This document shows, piece by piece, positions 30,722 through 38,527 of a DNA stretch of 64,000 nucleotides. The notes beneath the pieces are model-generated. The model was not told where the DNA came from, ran no database searches, and saw only the letters and a program-made list of their open reading frames with translations. How positions within the stretch are numbered: the stretch's first letter is position 1; every line of letters starts with the position of its first letter. The position numbers and the translations under genes were made by a program. The DNA is from Variovorax gracilis (lineage in GTDB: Bacteria; Pseudomonadota; Gammaproteobacteria; Burkholderiales; Burkholderiaceae_C): the NCBI RefSeq assembly GCF_030317115.1, contig NZ_JASZYF010000005.1:248001-312000 (forward strand), read 5' to 3'.

Positions 30722-31198
30722 ATGAAGGGCGACCCACAAGTCATCGATCATTTGCAGGCGCAGCTCAAGAACGAGCTCACTGCCATCAACCAATACTTCC
30801 TCCACTACCGGATGCTCAAGCACTGGGGTTTGGACAAGCTCGCGAAAAAGGAATATGACGAGTCGATCGGCGAAATGAAGCATGCCGACAAGCTCATGGA
30901 CCGCATCTTCATGCTGGATGGCCTGCCCAACCTCCAGGATCTGGCCAAGCTCAACGTCGGAGAGGACGTGCCGGAGATACTCGAATGCGACCTGAAGGCC
31001 GAGACTGGCGCGCAAGCCACCATCAAGGCCGGCATCGCTCACTGCGAATCGGTACGCGACTACGTCTCGCGTGACCTGCTCCAGGGAATCCTCGACGACA
31101 CCGAGGAGCACATCGACTTCCTCGAGACGCAGATCGACCTGATCGGCAGGGTCGGCCTGCAGAACTACCTGCAGTCGCAGATGGGCGAGATCGAATAG
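30722..31198 (+). CDS. bfr: Bacterioferritin
   Basis: Bacterioferritin forms a 24-subunit heme-containing shell that stores ferric iron. The 158-residue product has the ferroxidase residues Glu18, Glu51 and His54 and the heme ligand Met52 (EMKHADKLMDRI), plus the C-terminal EEH of the second iron-binding helix. AAGGAAAA precedes the start by 4 to 10 bases. It is monocistronic and followed by a strong hairpin. Its electron donor for iron release, Bfd, is encoded 5.5 kb downstream on the same strand. Confidence 0.97.
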   Translation: MKGDPQVIDHLQAQLKNELTAINQYFLHYRMLKHWGLDKLAKKEYDESIGEMKHADKLMDRIFMLDGLPNLQDLAKLNVGEDVPEILECDLKAETGAQATIKAGIAHCESVRDYVSRDLLQGILDDTEEHIDFLETQIDLIGRVGLQNYLQSQMGEIE

Positions 31199-31218
31199 AC
31201 GCGTAGCGCGCCACATCC

Positions 31219-31245
31219 AAGCGGGGCTCGGCCCCGCTTTTTTTT
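31219..31245 (+). terminator. Terminator after bfr
   Basis: AAGCGGGGC and GCCCCGCTT form a nine-base stem with a three-base loop (TCG), followed directly by a run of Ts. It lies 20 bases past the bfr stop. Confidence 0.92.
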
Positions 31246-31351
31246 GCCTTTACGAAACTTCACCGCTATGGATTTCGGAGCGTTCGACGTCGCGGCGACG
31301 CGGTGTTCAAGCGCCCTCGCCCCCTCTCCGTCCATGCGCCCTCCATCACGC

Positions 31352-31385
31352 AAATAACATTCATTCGCATCTGTAAGGCTAGAAT
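31352..31385 (+). promoter_or_regulatory. Possible Fur box and -10 before the PepSY-type gene
   Basis: AAATAACATTCATTCGCAT (31352-31370) has a good right half of a Fur box (ATTCGCAT) and a degenerate left half. A -10-like TAGAAT lies at 31380-31385, about 12 bases before the start codon at 31397. Iron control of the cassette is expected from its gene content; the site itself is moderate. Confidence 0.45.
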
Positions 31386-31396
31386 CGTCGCCTTCG

Positions 31397-32041
31397 ATGA
31401 ACGCCGCTTCCACCGACAACCGCCGACGCGCCTACTGGCTCAAAACCTTGCACGAATGGCATTGGGTGAGTTCAGCGCTCTGCCTGATCGGCCTGCTGCT
31501 GTTTGGCATCACGGGCTTCACGCTCAACCACGCGGCCAGCATCGAAGCCAAGCCCAAGGTGACGAGCCGGACCGCCACGGTCGACGATGTCCTGCGCGCA
31601 GCACTGCTGAAGCACCTGCCCGAGGCCAAGGCGCACAAGGGCAAGGCAGAGCTGCCTGCCGACCTGCAGCAGTGGATCCGGAAGCAGTGGTCGGTCGACA
31701 CTGCGGGACGCGAGGCCGAATGGTCTGACGACGAGATCTACCTCTCCCTGCCACGTCCTGGCGGCGATGCCTGGCTGCGGGTCAACCTGGCTGACGGCGA
31801 GGCCGAGTACGAGCGCACGGACCGGGGATGGCTGTCCTACTTCAATGACCTGCACAAGGGCCGCAACAGCGGCGCGGCCTGGAGCTGGTTCATCGACATC
31901 TTCGCCGCGGCCACGCTGGTGTTCTCGATCACCGGACTTTTCATTCTCAAGATGCACGCCGGCAACCGGCCTTTCACCTGGCCGATGGTCGGGATGGGCC
32001 TGGTGGTCCCGGTGCTGCTCGCGCTGCTGTTCATCCACTGA
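31397..32041 (+). CDS. PepSY-associated transmembrane protein
   Basis: This 214-residue inner membrane protein fits the small PepSY-TM family. The first helix (about residues 24-44) follows a LHEWHW motif with His19 and His22 and ends with LNH (His45). A periplasmic part of about 100 residues follows, containing the PepSY-like WLRVNLADGEAEYERTDRGW, and then two further helices at about 160-180 and 190-213. The histidines could ligate heme as proposed for PepSY-type siderophore reductases (FoxB, PiuB relatives). There is no clear Shine-Dalgarno sequence, and the putative -10 is very close, so the message may be near-leaderless. Confidence 0.85.
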   Translation: MNAASTDNRRRAYWLKTLHEWHWVSSALCLIGLLLFGITGFTLNHAASIEAKPKVTSRTATVDDVLRAALLKHLPEAKAHKGKAELPADLQQWIRKQWSVDTAGREAEWSDDEIYLSLPRPGGDAWLRVNLADGEAEYERTDRGWLSYFNDLHKGRNSGAAWSWFIDIFAAATLVFSITGLFILKMHAGNRPFTWPMVGMGLVVPVLLALLFIH

Positions 32042-32059
32042 TCCAGGAAAGAGGTTTTC

Positions 32060-32584
32060 GTGCAAGTTCGCTATTCCCTCGCACTCGCCGCGCTGTTCGG
32101 CGCGCCAGCCTTCGCTGCGGGGCTCACGGTCAACATCGAAGTGCCGCGGCTCAATGTGTCCGAGTACCACCGTCCCTACGTGGCCGCCTGGATCGAGCGG
32201 CCCGACAAGTCGGTGGCCAGTACGCTGGCGGTCTGGTACGACGTCAAGAACAAGGGCGGCAATGCCGAAGGCGAAGGCACCAAGTGGCTCAAGGACATGC
32301 GCCAGTGGTGGCGGCGTACCGGCCGCGAACTGGATATGCCGGTCGACGGCGTAAGCAGCGCCACCCGCCCCGCCGGCAAGCACCAGATCGCGTTTTCCGA
32401 AGGCTCGGTGGCGCTGCCGAAGCTGGTGCCGGGGGCCTACAAGCTGTACGTGGAGGCCGCGCGCGAGGTCGGCGGCCGCGAGATCGTGAGCATTCCTTTC
32501 CAGTGGCCACCGACGAAGGCCGAGCAATCGCAAGCCGCGGGCAACAGCGAACTCGGCGCAATCTCGCTCGAGCTCAAGCCCTGA
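32060..32584 (+). CDS. DUF2271 exported protein with possible FMN-attachment site
   Basis: This 174-residue protein has a signal peptide (hydrophobic core at about 5-18, likely cleavage after AFA or AAG near residue 20) and a DUF2271 domain: LTVNIEVPRLN, HRPYVAAWIE, LAVWYD and RQWWRRTGR. At residues 96-102 it has DGVSSAT, which resembles the D-x-x-[ST]-G-A-T motif where ApbE attaches FMN to the threonine; Thr102 would be the acceptor, with Ser in place of Gly. An ApbE gene is two genes downstream. I infer a periplasmic flavoprotein carrying electrons between the PepSY membrane protein and an iron substrate. Confidence 0.85.
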   Translation: MQVRYSLALAALFGAPAFAAGLTVNIEVPRLNVSEYHRPYVAAWIERPDKSVASTLAVWYDVKNKGGNAEGEGTKWLKDMRQWWRRTGRELDMPVDGVSSATRPAGKHQIAFSEGSVALPKLVPGAYKLYVEAAREVGGREIVSIPFQWPPTKAEQSQAAGNSELGAISLELKP

Positions 32585-32618
32585 GTTCTTCTTCCTTCCC
32601 TCTCACAGGAACCTCATC

Positions 32619-33422
32619 ATGAAGCTCTCTCTTCGCACCTTTGCTCTCGGGCTGGCCCTCTGCGCCGGCACCGCCGCGGTCCAGGCCCACAACGCCTGGC
32701 TGATGCCTTCGAGCACCGTGCTGTCGAAGGCCGATTGGGTCACGATCGACGCGGCGGTGTCGAACGACCTTTTCTTCTTCAATCACAACCCGCTGAACCT
32801 GGACAGCCTGGCCGTCACCGCGCCCGACGGCAGCACGGTCAAGCCTGAGAACATGTTCAAGGGCAAGCTGCGCAGCGTGTTCGACCTGAACCTCACGCAG
32901 CCCGGCACCTACCGAGTGGCACTCGTCAATGACGGCATCTTCGCGCGCTGGAAGGACAAGGCGACCGGCCAGGCCAAGCGTGCGCGCGGGACCGCCGAGA
33001 ACATCGCGAGCCAGATTCCGCCCGATGCGCAAGAGGTCGAGATCACCCAATCAGCAGGTCGCAACGAAACCTTCATCACCGTCGGCAAGCCCAGTGCGCT
33101 GCGCCCGACTGGCAAGGGTCTCGAACTGATCTCGGCCAACCCGACTGACCTCGTCAAGGGGGAGAAGTCGAGCTTCACGCTGCAGCTGGACGGCCAGCCG
33201 ACCAAGGATCTGGAAGTCACGGTCACGCTGGGCAACACGCGCTACCGCGACAAGCTCGACGAACTCAAGATCAAGACCGATGCCAAGGGCCAGTTCAGCG
33301 TGACTTGGCCGGAAGCGGGCATGTACTGGCTCGACGTCAACACGACGGACCAGAAGACCTCGGTGCCGAAAGCCAAGGAACGACGCCTGAGCTACGCCGC
33401 CACCCTGGAAGTGATGCCCTGA
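32619..33422 (+). CDS. DUF4198 periplasmic protein (NikM-like N-terminus)
   Basis: This 267-residue protein has a clear signal peptide (core at about 5-20, cleavage after VQA near 23), giving a mature protein that starts HNAWLMPSS. DUF4198 members are related to the periplasmic NikM-type metal-import factors, in which an exposed N-terminal histidine helps bind metal. The rest has two Ig-like beta regions (VTAPDGSTVKPENMF; DLEVTVTLGNTRYRD) and lacks cysteines in the mature part. AGGAA lies 8 bases before the start. It sits inside the PepSY-DUF2271-ApbE cassette. Confidence 0.85.
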   Translation: MKLSLRTFALGLALCAGTAAVQAHNAWLMPSSTVLSKADWVTIDAAVSNDLFFFNHNPLNLDSLAVTAPDGSTVKPENMFKGKLRSVFDLNLTQPGTYRVALVNDGIFARWKDKATGQAKRARGTAENIASQIPPDAQEVEITQSAGRNETFITVGKPSALRPTGKGLELISANPTDLVKGEKSSFTLQLDGQPTKDLEVTVTLGNTRYRDKLDELKIKTDAKGQFSVTWPEAGMYWLDVNTTDQKTSVPKAKERRLSYAATLEVMP

Positions 33423-34453
33423 GTCCCAGCCACCATCCGGCCGCGCAACGCCCCTCGTTCGCGACCTGGCGCGCTGGCGGCTACGCCAACACGCCGCAGC
33501 CGCGCCGAGCCGATCCTCCGACGCTGCAGTCCCTCGCGGGCCGCAGCATGGGTACGACCTGGTCGCTCCGCGTCGACAACCCGCGCATGATCGGGCTCGA
33601 TGAAGTGCGCGACAGCGTACAAGGCGCGCTCGACCGCGTGGTCGCGCAGATGAGCACGTGGGAGCCCGAATCCGACATCAGCCGCTTCAACCGTTCCGAG
33701 GCCGGCACTCGGCACGTGCTCGAACCGGAATTCGCCGAAGTGCTGGCCTGCGCTCTCGACTGGGCGGCGGCCAGCGGTGGCGCGATCGACCCGAGTATCG
33801 GCCCGTTGGTGGCACTGTGGGGATTCGGCGCGCACGCCGGCGCCTCAACCATCGCCCCACCCTCCCCGACCGCACTGGCGCAAGCCCGCGCCCAATCAGG
33901 CTGGCAGCGCCTGGCGTTCGACGTTGCCACGCGGAGCCTCGTGCAGCCCGGCGGCGTCTCGCTCGACCTGTCGGGCATCGCCAAGGGCTTCGCGGTCGAC
34001 CACGGCGCCGCCGGACTGCGGGCCCTCGGGCTGTCCGACTTCCTGCTCGAAGTGGGTGGTGAATTGCGTGCCGCAGGGCGGCGGCCGGGCGGTCAACCCT
34101 GGCAGGTGCTGGTCGAGGCGTCATCGGGGGCTGCCCTTCGGATGCCACTCCAAGACATGGCGATCGCGACCTCCGGCGACCGCTGGCATGTGCGCGAGCA
34201 CCAGGGCCGGCGCTGGTCGCACACGCTCGATCCACGTACGGGCGAACCGAGCAGTCCTGACCTGTCCTCGGTGACGGTGCTGCACCAGGCCTGCATGCAG
34301 GCCGACGCGCTGGCGACGGCACTGACTGTGCTCGGTCCGCAAGAGGGCCTCGACTTCGCCCAGCGGCACGGAATTGCCGCGCTGTTCGTCTGCCGCGGCG
34401 TCGACGGGCCGCAGCGATTCGCCAGCGACCGCTGGCCCCGATCTGCACCATGA
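33419..34453 (+). CDS. apbE: FAD:protein FMN transferase (ApbE family)
   Basis: ApbE transfers FMN from FAD to a threonine of a target protein. The family core is complete: SMGTTWSLRV, the helix with TWEPESDISRFNRS, GGAIDPSIGPLVALWGFG, DLSGIAKGFAVDHG, LLEVGGELRAAG, TSGD and HTLDPRTGEP. The start is uncertain. No ATG, GTG or TTG exists between the end of the DUF4198 coding frame and the core; a CTG at 33419 overlaps the previous stop as CTGA and has GGAAGTG upstream, so I used it (344 residues). No signal peptide or lipobox is visible, which is odd for an ApbE. It overlaps the next gene by four bases. Confidence 0.9.
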   Translation: MSPSHHPAAQRPSFATWRAGGYANTPQPRRADPPTLQSLAGRSMGTTWSLRVDNPRMIGLDEVRDSVQGALDRVVAQMSTWEPESDISRFNRSEAGTRHVLEPEFAEVLACALDWAAASGGAIDPSIGPLVALWGFGAHAGASTIAPPSPTALAQARAQSGWQRLAFDVATRSLVQPGGVSLDLSGIAKGFAVDHGAAGLRALGLSDFLLEVGGELRAAGRRPGGQPWQVLVEASSGAALRMPLQDMAIATSGDRWHVREHQGRRWSHTLDPRTGEPSSPDLSSVTVLHQACMQADALATALTVLGPQEGLDFAQRHGIAALFVCRGVDGPQRFASDRWPRSAP

Positions 34454-35817
34454 CCGAGCCCACACTGCGAGCGTTGGCCGCGAGCCTCATCGCGCTCGCC
34501 TACATCTCGCTGTGCGCAGCCATCTACTGGCGCCAGCAGCAACTGCGCGACGCCACCGCGCGTCAGGCAGCGACGTTGGCCGGCAACCAGCCCAGCGCCG
34601 CCACCTTGGTACTTTTTGCCAGCCAGACCGGTCAGGCCGAGGCCCTGGCCTGGCAGACCGGCCGCTGGCTGCACGAGGCCGGCACGCCCGCCCGCGTGCT
34701 GTCGCTCAACGATGTCGACACGTCCATGCTTCGCAGCGCGCCGAGGGCATTGTTCATCGCCAGCACGTACGGCGAAGGCGACGCGCCTGACGGTGCCAGC
34801 GTATTCGCAGAGCGGGTGATGGGTGTCAAGGCGGAGCTGTCATCGCTGCGCTATGCGGTGCTGGCGCTCGGCGACCGGCAATACGCCAATTTCTGCCGCT
34901 TCGGGCGCCAACTCGACGATTGGCTGCATGCAGCCGGCGCGACGCGCGCATTCGAGCGCATAGAGGTCGACAACGCAGACCCAACCACACTGGCTGCATG
35001 GCAGGCGCAATTCGGCGGCAGACCCGCCAACAACTCCACGGCCGAGGCACCGGAGACGCGCGAAACATCCTGGCGCCTCGCCTCGCGCCGCCTGCTGAAC
35101 GGCGGCAGCGCGGGCGCCCCCGTCTATTTGCTGGCATTCGCCCCGACGGCCGCACCGGCACCCGAGTGGCAATCCGGCGACATCGCGCAACTGGCGCTCG
35201 CGAGCGATCCGGGTCGGCCACGCGACTACTCGATCGCCTCCATCGCGGCCGATGGCGAACTGCAGTTCCTGGTGCGCCAGGAGCAACATCAGGACGGCAC
35301 CCTCGGGGCGGCCTCCGGGTTGCTGACCTCGTCGCTGAGCCTGGGCGACACGATCCAGTTGCGCCTGCGCACGCACCGCAGTTTTCGCCTCGGCGAGAAC
35401 GCGCGCCGGCCCCTGCTCCTGATCGGCAACGGCACCGGCCTGGCCGGTCTCCGGAGCCATCTGCGCGCCCGTGCGGCCATGGGTCAGCACGACAACTGGC
35501 TTGTGTTCGGCGAGCGCAACGCGCAGCACGACTTCCTCTGCCGCGATGAAATCGAAGCCTGGCAGCGCAGCGGGGTTCTTCAGCGCGTCGACATGGTGTT
35601 CTCGCGCGATCAGCCCGAGCGGCTCTACGTGCAGCATCGGGTGCTGCAACTCCACGAGGAGGTGCGTGCCTGGATGGAGCGCGATGCTGCAATCTATGTG
35701 TGCGGCAGCCTGCAAGGCATGGCAGGCGGTGTCGATGCGGCGCTGCGCCAGATCGTCGGGGACACCGCCATGGGCGAGCTCTTGTCCAGCGGAAGGTATT
35801 GCCGCGACGTTTACTGA
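34450..35817 (+). CDS. Membrane-anchored flavodoxin/ferredoxin-NADP reductase-type flavoprotein (CysJ-like)
   Basis: This 455-residue protein has one N-terminal membrane helix (about residues 7-26), a flavodoxin domain beginning LVLFASQTGQAEALAW with ASTYGEGDAPDGA and LALGDRQYANFC, and an FNR-like part with the FAD motif PRDYSIASIA and the NADPH-binding LLLIGNGTGLAGLRSHL, ending in the YCRDVY tail of CysJ and nitric oxide synthase-type reductases. It would take electrons from NADPH and pass them through FMN. Overlap with apbE (ATGA) and its position suggest it feeds the PepSY/DUF2271 system. Confidence 0.9.
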   Translation: MTEPTLRALAASLIALAYISLCAAIYWRQQQLRDATARQAATLAGNQPSAATLVLFASQTGQAEALAWQTGRWLHEAGTPARVLSLNDVDTSMLRSAPRALFIASTYGEGDAPDGASVFAERVMGVKAELSSLRYAVLALGDRQYANFCRFGRQLDDWLHAAGATRAFERIEVDNADPTTLAAWQAQFGGRPANNSTAEAPETRETSWRLASRRLLNGGSAGAPVYLLAFAPTAAPAPEWQSGDIAQLALASDPGRPRDYSIASIAADGELQFLVRQEQHQDGTLGAASGLLTSSLSLGDTIQLRLRTHRSFRLGENARRPLLLIGNGTGLAGLRSHLRARAAMGQHDNWLVFGERNAQHDFLCRDEIEAWQRSGVLQRVDMVFSRDQPERLYVQHRVLQLHEEVRAWMERDAAIYVCGSLQGMAGGVDAALRQIVGDTAMGELLSSGRYCRDVY

Positions 35818-35915
35818 CTCACGAAGTCGCCACCGCGGTCCACTGTCGCCTACCCGCGGTGCGACACTCGACCACGGCCCCATGGCCGGTGATTTTTCCT
35901 TGAGGAATCCGCAAG

Positions 35916-36596
35916 ATGATGCTGCATGTGCCCGAAGTTCTCAGCGCGGAACAGGTCCGCGAGATTCGCGCCAGCCTGGACGCCACCGACTGGGTGGATG
36001 GCCGCGAGACGGTTGGCGACCAGGGAGCGCGTGTCAAGCGCAACCGCCAGTTGCCCGAGCAATCCCCGGTCGGCCGCGAGCTGGGCAGGACGATTCTGGG
36101 CGCCTTGGCCCGTCATGCCCTGTTCTTCGCTGCGGCCCTGCCCCTGCGCTTCGTGCCGCCGTTGTTCAATCGCTATGAGGGCGGCGAGCACTACGGCCTG
36201 CACGTCGACGGCTCGGTACGCTCGGTACCAGGCAGCGGCGAGCAATTGCGTACCGACCTGTCGTGCACGCTGTTCCTGTGCGACCCGGAGGAATACGAGG
36301 GCGGAGAGCTCGAAGTGGTCGACACCTATGGCACGCACGAAGTCAAGCTGCCGGCGGGTGATCTGATCCTGTACCCGTCCAGCAGCTTGCACCGCGTCCA
36401 CCCGGTCACCGCCGGAGCGCGTGTCTGCTCGTTTTTCTGGCTGCAAAGCATGGTGCGCGACGAGCGCCAGCGCGCCATGCTCTTCGAAATGGACCAGGTG
36501 ATCCAGAAACTCCGCGCCCGCCTCGGGGAATGCGAGGAATCCATTGCCCTCACCGGCCAGTACCACAACCTGCTGCGCATGTGGTCTGAAATCTGA
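35916..36596 (+). CDS. piuC: Fe(II)/2-oxoglutarate-dependent dioxygenase, PiuC/YbiX family
   Basis: This 226-residue enzyme belongs to the PKHD-type hydroxylases named PiuC or YbiX, which are iron-regulated and found beside TonB receptors. The metal triad is His96 and Asp98 in YGLHVDG and His159 ([10 protein letters not shown]); the 2-oxoglutarate arginine follows in GARVCSFF. The start could also be the ATG at 35919. GAGGA lies about 10 bases upstream. It stands 98 bases after the reductase gene and 112 before bfd. Its substrate is not established in any homologue I know. Confidence 0.93.
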   Translation: MMLHVPEVLSAEQVREIRASLDATDWVDGRETVGDQGARVKRNRQLPEQSPVGRELGRTILGALARHALFFAAALPLRFVPPLFNRYEGGEHYGLHVDGSVRSVPGSGEQLRTDLSCTLFLCDPEEYEGGELEVVDTYGTHEVKLPAGDLILYPSSSLHRVHPVTAGARVCSFFWLQSMVRDERQRAMLFEMDQVIQKLRARLGECEESIALTGQYHNLLRMWSEI

Positions 36597-36635
36597 GGGG
36601 CCGGTTTTCGACCGACCCTGCGGACACGATAGTTA

Positions 36636-36665
36636 TTGCAAATGCGAAGAATTCGTATTTATAAT
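36636..36665 (+). promoter_or_regulatory. Fur-box promoter of bfd-tonB-exbBD
   Basis: TTGCAA (36636-36641) and TATAAT (36660-36665) are separated by 18 bases. The spacer holds AAATGCGAA-GAA-TTCGTATTT (36640-36660), an inverted repeat with one mismatch in nine-base arms that fits the Fur box pattern of betaproteobacteria. Fur bound here would cover both promoter boxes. The bfd start codon lies 43 bases downstream of the -10. Confidence 0.8.
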
Positions 36666-36708
36666 CGAGTCCTCTTCAAACAGCCAGCCAACAGTCGCTC
36701 TCACCGCC

Positions 36709-36981
36709 ATGATCGTTTGCGTATGTCGCCGAGTCTCCGACCGAGAAATCGCACGCCACGTGCGGGCCGGCATGACTTTCGACGAAGTGCAGTTTGAACT
36801 CGGCGTGGCCACCCAGTGCGGCCAGTGCGAAGGTTGCGCGCGCGAAGTGGTCGCGCAGTGCAGCATCTCGCATCCGGTCGCCGCGCTCCATCGCGAAACG
36901 GGGCCGGTGGCGATCCAGCTTGCCAATTCCATCAAGGAAAGCAACGCATGGAACTCTTCGCGGCCCTCGGCGGCAGCCTGA
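36709..36981 (+). CDS. bfd: Bacterioferritin-associated ferredoxin
   Basis: Bfd is a small [2Fe-2S] protein that reduces bacterioferritin to release stored iron. The 90-residue product starts MIVCVCRRVSD, giving the first two ligands (Cys4, Cys6), and continues to QCGQCEGCARE with the second pair. The roughly 30-residue C-terminal extension is longer than in E. coli Bfd (64 residues). It sits directly behind the Fur-box promoter. Its last 34 bases overlap a small open frame that could encode a membrane peptide. Confidence 0.95.
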   Translation: MIVCVCRRVSDREIARHVRAGMTFDEVQFELGVATQCGQCEGCAREVVAQCSISHPVAALHRETGPVAIQLANSIKESNAWNSSRPSAAA

Positions 36982-37022
36982 TCTTCGTCGCCAGCTCGGT
37001 CTGGTGGATTTTCCGCAAGTAG
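36948..37022 (+). CDS. Candidate 24-residue single-span membrane peptide
   Basis: This short frame reads MELFAALGGSLIFVASSVWW and then IFRK. It would be one hydrophobic helix with a Glu near the N-terminus and Arg-Lys at the C-terminus, a typical single-span topology. AAGGAAA lies 6 to 12 bases before the ATG, inside the 3' end of bfd. It stops 67 bases before the chosen tonB start. Coding is not proven; the ribosome binding site and amphipathic end charges are the support. Confidence 0.5.
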   Translation: MELFAALGGSLIFVASSVWWIFRK

Positions 37023-37089
37023 TAATTGGCGTTAGCGGTTCTGCTGCACCAGGGCACCTTTGACGGTGCCCGAACTCGAATGGTTGATT

Positions 37090-37785
37090 GTGTCTAGCCG
37101 CTTTTCTCCGCCCCCTCCAACGGCCCTTGGCCTCTCTCGCAATGCCGTCATCGCAGGCAGCGTGGTGCTCTTTCACGTCGCCGCGCTCTGGGCGCTGCAA
37201 AGCGGGCTGCTGCGCCGCGCCGCCGAGGTCGTCATACCGGTCGCGATCCTGAGCGAGTTCGTGGAGCCGCCCAAGCCGGTCGAGCCGCCGCCCCCCCCTC
37301 CTCCGCCGCCACCCGAACCCAAGCGGCAGATAACCAAGACACCGCCTCCGCCGCGGCCGCAGGCGATTCGCGAACCGAAGCCGACACCAGCGCCGAACGC
37401 GCCGACCGGCAGCATCGAACCGCCGCCCCCGCCGGCGCCCATTGCACCGCCGGCGCCGCCCGAGCCGCCGGCCCCCCCGCCCGCTGCGCCGGCACCACCT
37501 TCGGTGCAGTTGCCGTCCAGCAATGCCGACTATCTGCAGAACCCGAAGCCGGTCTACCCGGCCATGAGCAAGCGCCTCGGCGAGCAAGGCAAGACGATCG
37601 TGCGCGTACTGATCGGCGTCGACGGCCTTCCCAAGCAGGCGAGCATTCGAACGTCGAGCGGCTACGAACGGCTGGACGAGGCCGCACTCGCCGCCGTGAA
37701 GAGCTGGCGCTACGTACCGGGCAAACGCAATGGGGTCGTTGAACCGATGGAGTTCAACGTGCCGATCAACTGGGTTCTCAATTAA
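37090..37785 (+). CDS. tonB: Energy transducer TonB
   Basis: TonB spans the periplasm and passes proton-motive energy from ExbB-ExbD to outer membrane receptors. About 231 residues: an N-terminal membrane anchor (NAVIAGSVVLFHVAALWAL, with the conserved transmembrane histidine), a Pro-rich stretch with Pro-Pro-Pro runs and PKP/EPK repeats at about 60-140, and the C-terminal domain beginning YPAMSKRLGEQGKTIVRVLI. I used the GTG at 37090; TTG at 37060 or GTG at 37066 are alternatives. It precedes exbB by 20 bases. Confidence 0.93.
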   Translation: MSSRFSPPPPTALGLSRNAVIAGSVVLFHVAALWALQSGLLRRAAEVVIPVAILSEFVEPPKPVEPPPPPPPPPPEPKRQITKTPPPPRPQAIREPKPTPAPNAPTGSIEPPPPPAPIAPPAPPEPPAPPPAAPAPPSVQLPSSNADYLQNPKPVYPAMSKRLGEQGKTIVRVLIGVDGLPKQASIRTSSGYERLDEAALAAVKSWRYVPGKRNGVVEPMEFNVPINWVLN

Positions 37786-37805
37786 TTTTTCTGGAGTAGC
37801 TTCGT

Positions 37806-38522
37806 ATGGATTCCCAATTTGGCCTGATGAACGTGTGGCATCAGGGCGACTTCGTCACCAAGGCCGTCGCGCTGCTCTTGATCGGCATGTCGCTTGCATC
37901 ATGGATCGTGATCCTGATCAAGGCGATCGACGTCATCAAGTACAAGCGTCAGGCGTCCCATTCGCAAGACTTCTGGCATAGCGAAGATTTCGCCACGGCA
38001 CTCAACAAGCTGGGCAAGGACGACAGCAACCCTTTCCGAGCACTCGCACTCGAAGGTCGTGAAGCGGCCGCCCACCATCGCAACACCAAGGCCCATCTGC
38101 ATGACGCGCTCGACGTCAGCGACTGGATCACGCGTGCGTTGCGCAACGGGATCGACGAGTTCACGGCGCGGCTGCAAACCGGTCTCGCCATCCTGGCCTC
38201 CGTCGGATCGACCGCGCCGTTCATCGGACTGTTCGGCACCGTGTGGGGCATCTATCACGCGCTGATGAGCATCGGCACGGCCGGTCAGGCAACCATTGAC
38301 AAGGTCGCCGGCCCGATCGGCGAGGCACTGATCATGACGGCGCTGGGCCTCGCGGTCGCCATTCCCGCCGTGCTTGGCTACAACGCCCTCGTGCGCGGCA
38401 ACAAGTTCGTGCTGACCAAGCTCAACAGTTTTGCGCACGATCTGCACGCCTACTTCGTGACCGGTGCACGCGTTCAAAGCGGCGGGGTCGAGGCCACCGT
38501 CGTTCCGCTGAAGAAAGGCTGA
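37806..38522 (+). CDS. exbB: Biopolymer transport protein ExbB
   Basis: ExbB is the pentameric proton-channel partner of TonB and ExbD in the inner membrane. The 238-residue product has three membrane segments: near 17-37, near 130-155 (TGLAILASVGSTAPFIGLFG) and near 175-200 (ALIMTALGLAVAIPAVLGYN), the last two carrying the Thr and Glu/Pro features of the MotA/TolQ/ExbB family. It is followed 5 bases later by exbD. Confidence 0.96.
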   Translation: MDSQFGLMNVWHQGDFVTKAVALLLIGMSLASWIVILIKAIDVIKYKRQASHSQDFWHSEDFATALNKLGKDDSNPFRALALEGREAAAHHRNTKAHLHDALDVSDWITRALRNGIDEFTARLQTGLAILASVGSTAPFIGLFGTVWGIYHALMSIGTAGQATIDKVAGPIGEALIMTALGLAVAIPAVLGYNALVRGNKFVLTKLNSFAHDLHAYFVTGARVQSGGVEATVVPLKKG

Positions 38523-38527
38523 GCGCC

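Noticed and set aside
37270..37480. Runs of C and CCG in the TonB gene as a possible contingency repeat
   Set aside because: They encode the normal Pro-rich spacer of TonB and are interrupted by other codons.
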